Positions 62,882 through 64,000 of a stretch of DNA of 64,000 nt are shown piece by piece. The DNA is from Companilactobacillus furfuricola (GTDB lineage Bacteria; Bacillota; Bacilli; Lactobacillales; Lactobacillaceae). The stretch lies in assembly GCF_003946325.1 (NCBI RefSeq), contig NZ_RHNT01000003.1, positions 40,512 to 104,511 on the forward strand, in the 5' to 3' direction. How positions within the stretch are numbered: the first letter of the stretch is position 1; each line of letters starts with the position of its first letter. The translations under genes and the position numbers were made by a program. The notes under the pieces are model-generated. The model saw nothing but the letters and a program-made list of their open reading frames with translations, was not told where the DNA came from and made no database searches.

Positions 62882-64000
62882 TTAGCCATCAAGAAATTCA
62901 TCAAGATCTAGGTTGCCTGTTGATTCCAAAAAGACTAGTCTACACTTTTTAAAAAAGTTGATAAAATTAGTCCTTCCGTATACAATTCGTTCTAGAAGCT
63001 TGATTTTGTTATTATTGCCTTCAACAAGACCAGAGCTTATTGGTGAAGATATTGCGGCGTCTACGGCTGCGATATCTTCTTTTATTTTTGTACAAAATGA
63101 GGATATCTCGGAGGTTTCATATTTATCCAAAAAATCATCCATTGCTTTGATGTTTGTTCCCATTATTGCGAAATGAAATTCTGTATAGATCTCTGAAGCT
63201 CTTTTAACTACTGGAAAGGCTGATTCGATAATATCTTTATATTCAGATTTAGGGTTGTTTTTGAACAGATTATCTATCAAATGTTCCTTTTTGATTACGG
63301 TGATATCGTCGAGATATCCTAATTTTCCCCCGAAGTGACGCTGACTTTCCGTTTCTCTTCCTGGGAAATTATTTTTACTAATACAATACATGTAAGACCA
63401 TAGTGTACTTTGGTTTTTATTGTATCCTTTACTCAACACATAAGAGAAAATTATCATATCTGAGTAGCCTGCAGACATCATCTTATAGATAATATTTGCA
63501 TAATCATCGACTGCAGTTTTTCTTCTTTTTCCAACGTATGTATCAAATTCGTCGATCTTTTCGGGAGTCATATTTAAATATCTATGGACTATTGAGACAT
63601 TCATCCTATATTTAGAAGCGATTTTTTCAACAGTAATACCCTTTAAAGATGCTTCTTTTTTGATTTTTAAAATTAACTTCTTTTTGGTCTTACGATCCTT
63701 TCTTTCACGTCTATATTCCAATGAATCAGTCCTAATTGCGCGTCGATCATAGTGGACGATAGATCCATTTTCGTCAACTGGAGGAGTGTTATCGTAATTC
63801 AATCCCTTCAAGTCCTTTGATGACTGTGTTTCATCCTTCACTTGGATTTTTTTAGGGGCATTTTTGAGTACTTTATTGTTTTTAATAAATATATATTTGG
63901 GAAGTGCAGGTCTAAGCATTCTTTCTAAATAGGAACTTATATTGTCGATTAAATGAAATCTATCTGCAATTTGGGTCGAGTTTGGTAGGACTTCACTGAT
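62882..64000 (-). mobile_element. ISL3-family transposase, C-terminal part (runs off the right edge)
   Basis: The frame is open to position 64000 and gives 372 C-terminal residues; the ATG at 63919 is internal, because the family motif QIADRFHLID, with the second catalytic Asp, is encoded upstream of it (63928-63987). A helix-turn-helix (GITVEKIASKYRMNVSIVHRYLN) lies inside the DDE domain, as in the longer ISL3-group transposases, and the catalytic Glu is in SGLVEGNNNKIKLLERIVYGR near the end. The frame is undamaged within the window. Terminal inverted repeats could not be identified. Confidence 0.9.

Noticed and set aside
62704..62952. Plus-strand reading frame over the palindrome
   Set aside because: It overlaps the transposase 3' end and the hairpin, has no ribosome binding site, and its composition follows the palindrome.
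62882..63919. Transposase treated as a complete gene starting at the ATG at 63919
   Set aside because: The frame stays open to 64000 and encodes the family motif with ADRFHL upstream of that ATG, so the gene is cut by the window edge.

Overview
The window is a stretch of low-GC Firmicutes core chromosome. Gene order and protein style point to the family Lactobacillaceae: pyrH-frr-uppS-cdsA-rseP-proS-polC, rpsB-tsf, the purEKCSQLFMNHD operon, lexA with ynzC and yneF, rpsP-rimM-trmD-rplS, ylxM-ffh, smc-ftsY, recG-plsX-acpP-rnc, prpC-prkC-rsgA-rpe-thiN, gmk-rpoZ-priA-fmt-rsmB, xseAB-ispA-tlyA-recN, and rplU-prp-rpmA. Several genes found between these in Bacillus subtilis are absent here (fapR, coaBC, def, rlmN, argR, yneA, yneB), which is usual for lactobacilli. 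A Companilactobacillus-like genus is a guess. No rRNA, tRNA or CRISPR was seen.

Layout. 1-9703 (almost all minus strand): the 5' end of polC, envelope lipid and isoprenoid genes, ribosome recycling, UMP kinase, EF-Ts and S2, then a tRNA-type methyltransferase and a GIY-YIG protein. 9749-10387 (+): plsC. 10388-11130: a convergent intergenic region filled with structured and tandem repeats. 11131-22453 (-): the complete de novo purine operon from PRPP to IMP (except purB), with a promoter preceded by PurR-type boxes and a strong terminator. 22679-23916: yneF, ynzC and divergent lexA with its SOS operator. 23917-24358: a second convergent region with more copies of the structured repeat. 24359-37515 (-): translation, SRP, SMC, RNase III, fatty-acid and RecG genes. 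37598-50493 (-, except rpmB): fatty acid kinase, thiamine and Ser/Thr kinase-phosphatase genes, and translation initiation and replication restart genes. 50495-59964 (-): gmk, recN, isoprenoid, exonuclease VII, folD, nusB, efp, and L27/Prp/L21. One SOS-controlled small gene (51288-51620, +) lies inside this block. 60079-64000: a less conserved end with membrane proteins, a 60-residue orphan protein, a palindromic GC-rich element and an ISL3-type transposase running off the window.

The most unusual content is not a protein. Two 114-nt elements (10441-10554 and 24180-24293) fold into the same architecture: a 4-bp helix, a 3x3 internal loop, a 7-bp helix, a large conserved internal loop, a long second helix, a 4-5 nt bulge and a conserved apical hairpin. 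Most of the helix sequence differs between the loci, yet pairing is kept by compensatory changes. A shorter copy, a half copy and a nested outer arm pair (10399-10412 with 10708-10721) show modular duplication. A degenerate relic of the associated 167-bp unit lies near 6645-6708. I know of no description of this family, but I could not search.

Start codons were reassigned for about a dozen genes (rseP, tsf, purM, purF, purC, purK, rplS, fakA, yloU, xseA, folD, asp23 and the small genes at the right) from ribosome binding sites and family N-termini. Promoters and terminators listed are read by eye.
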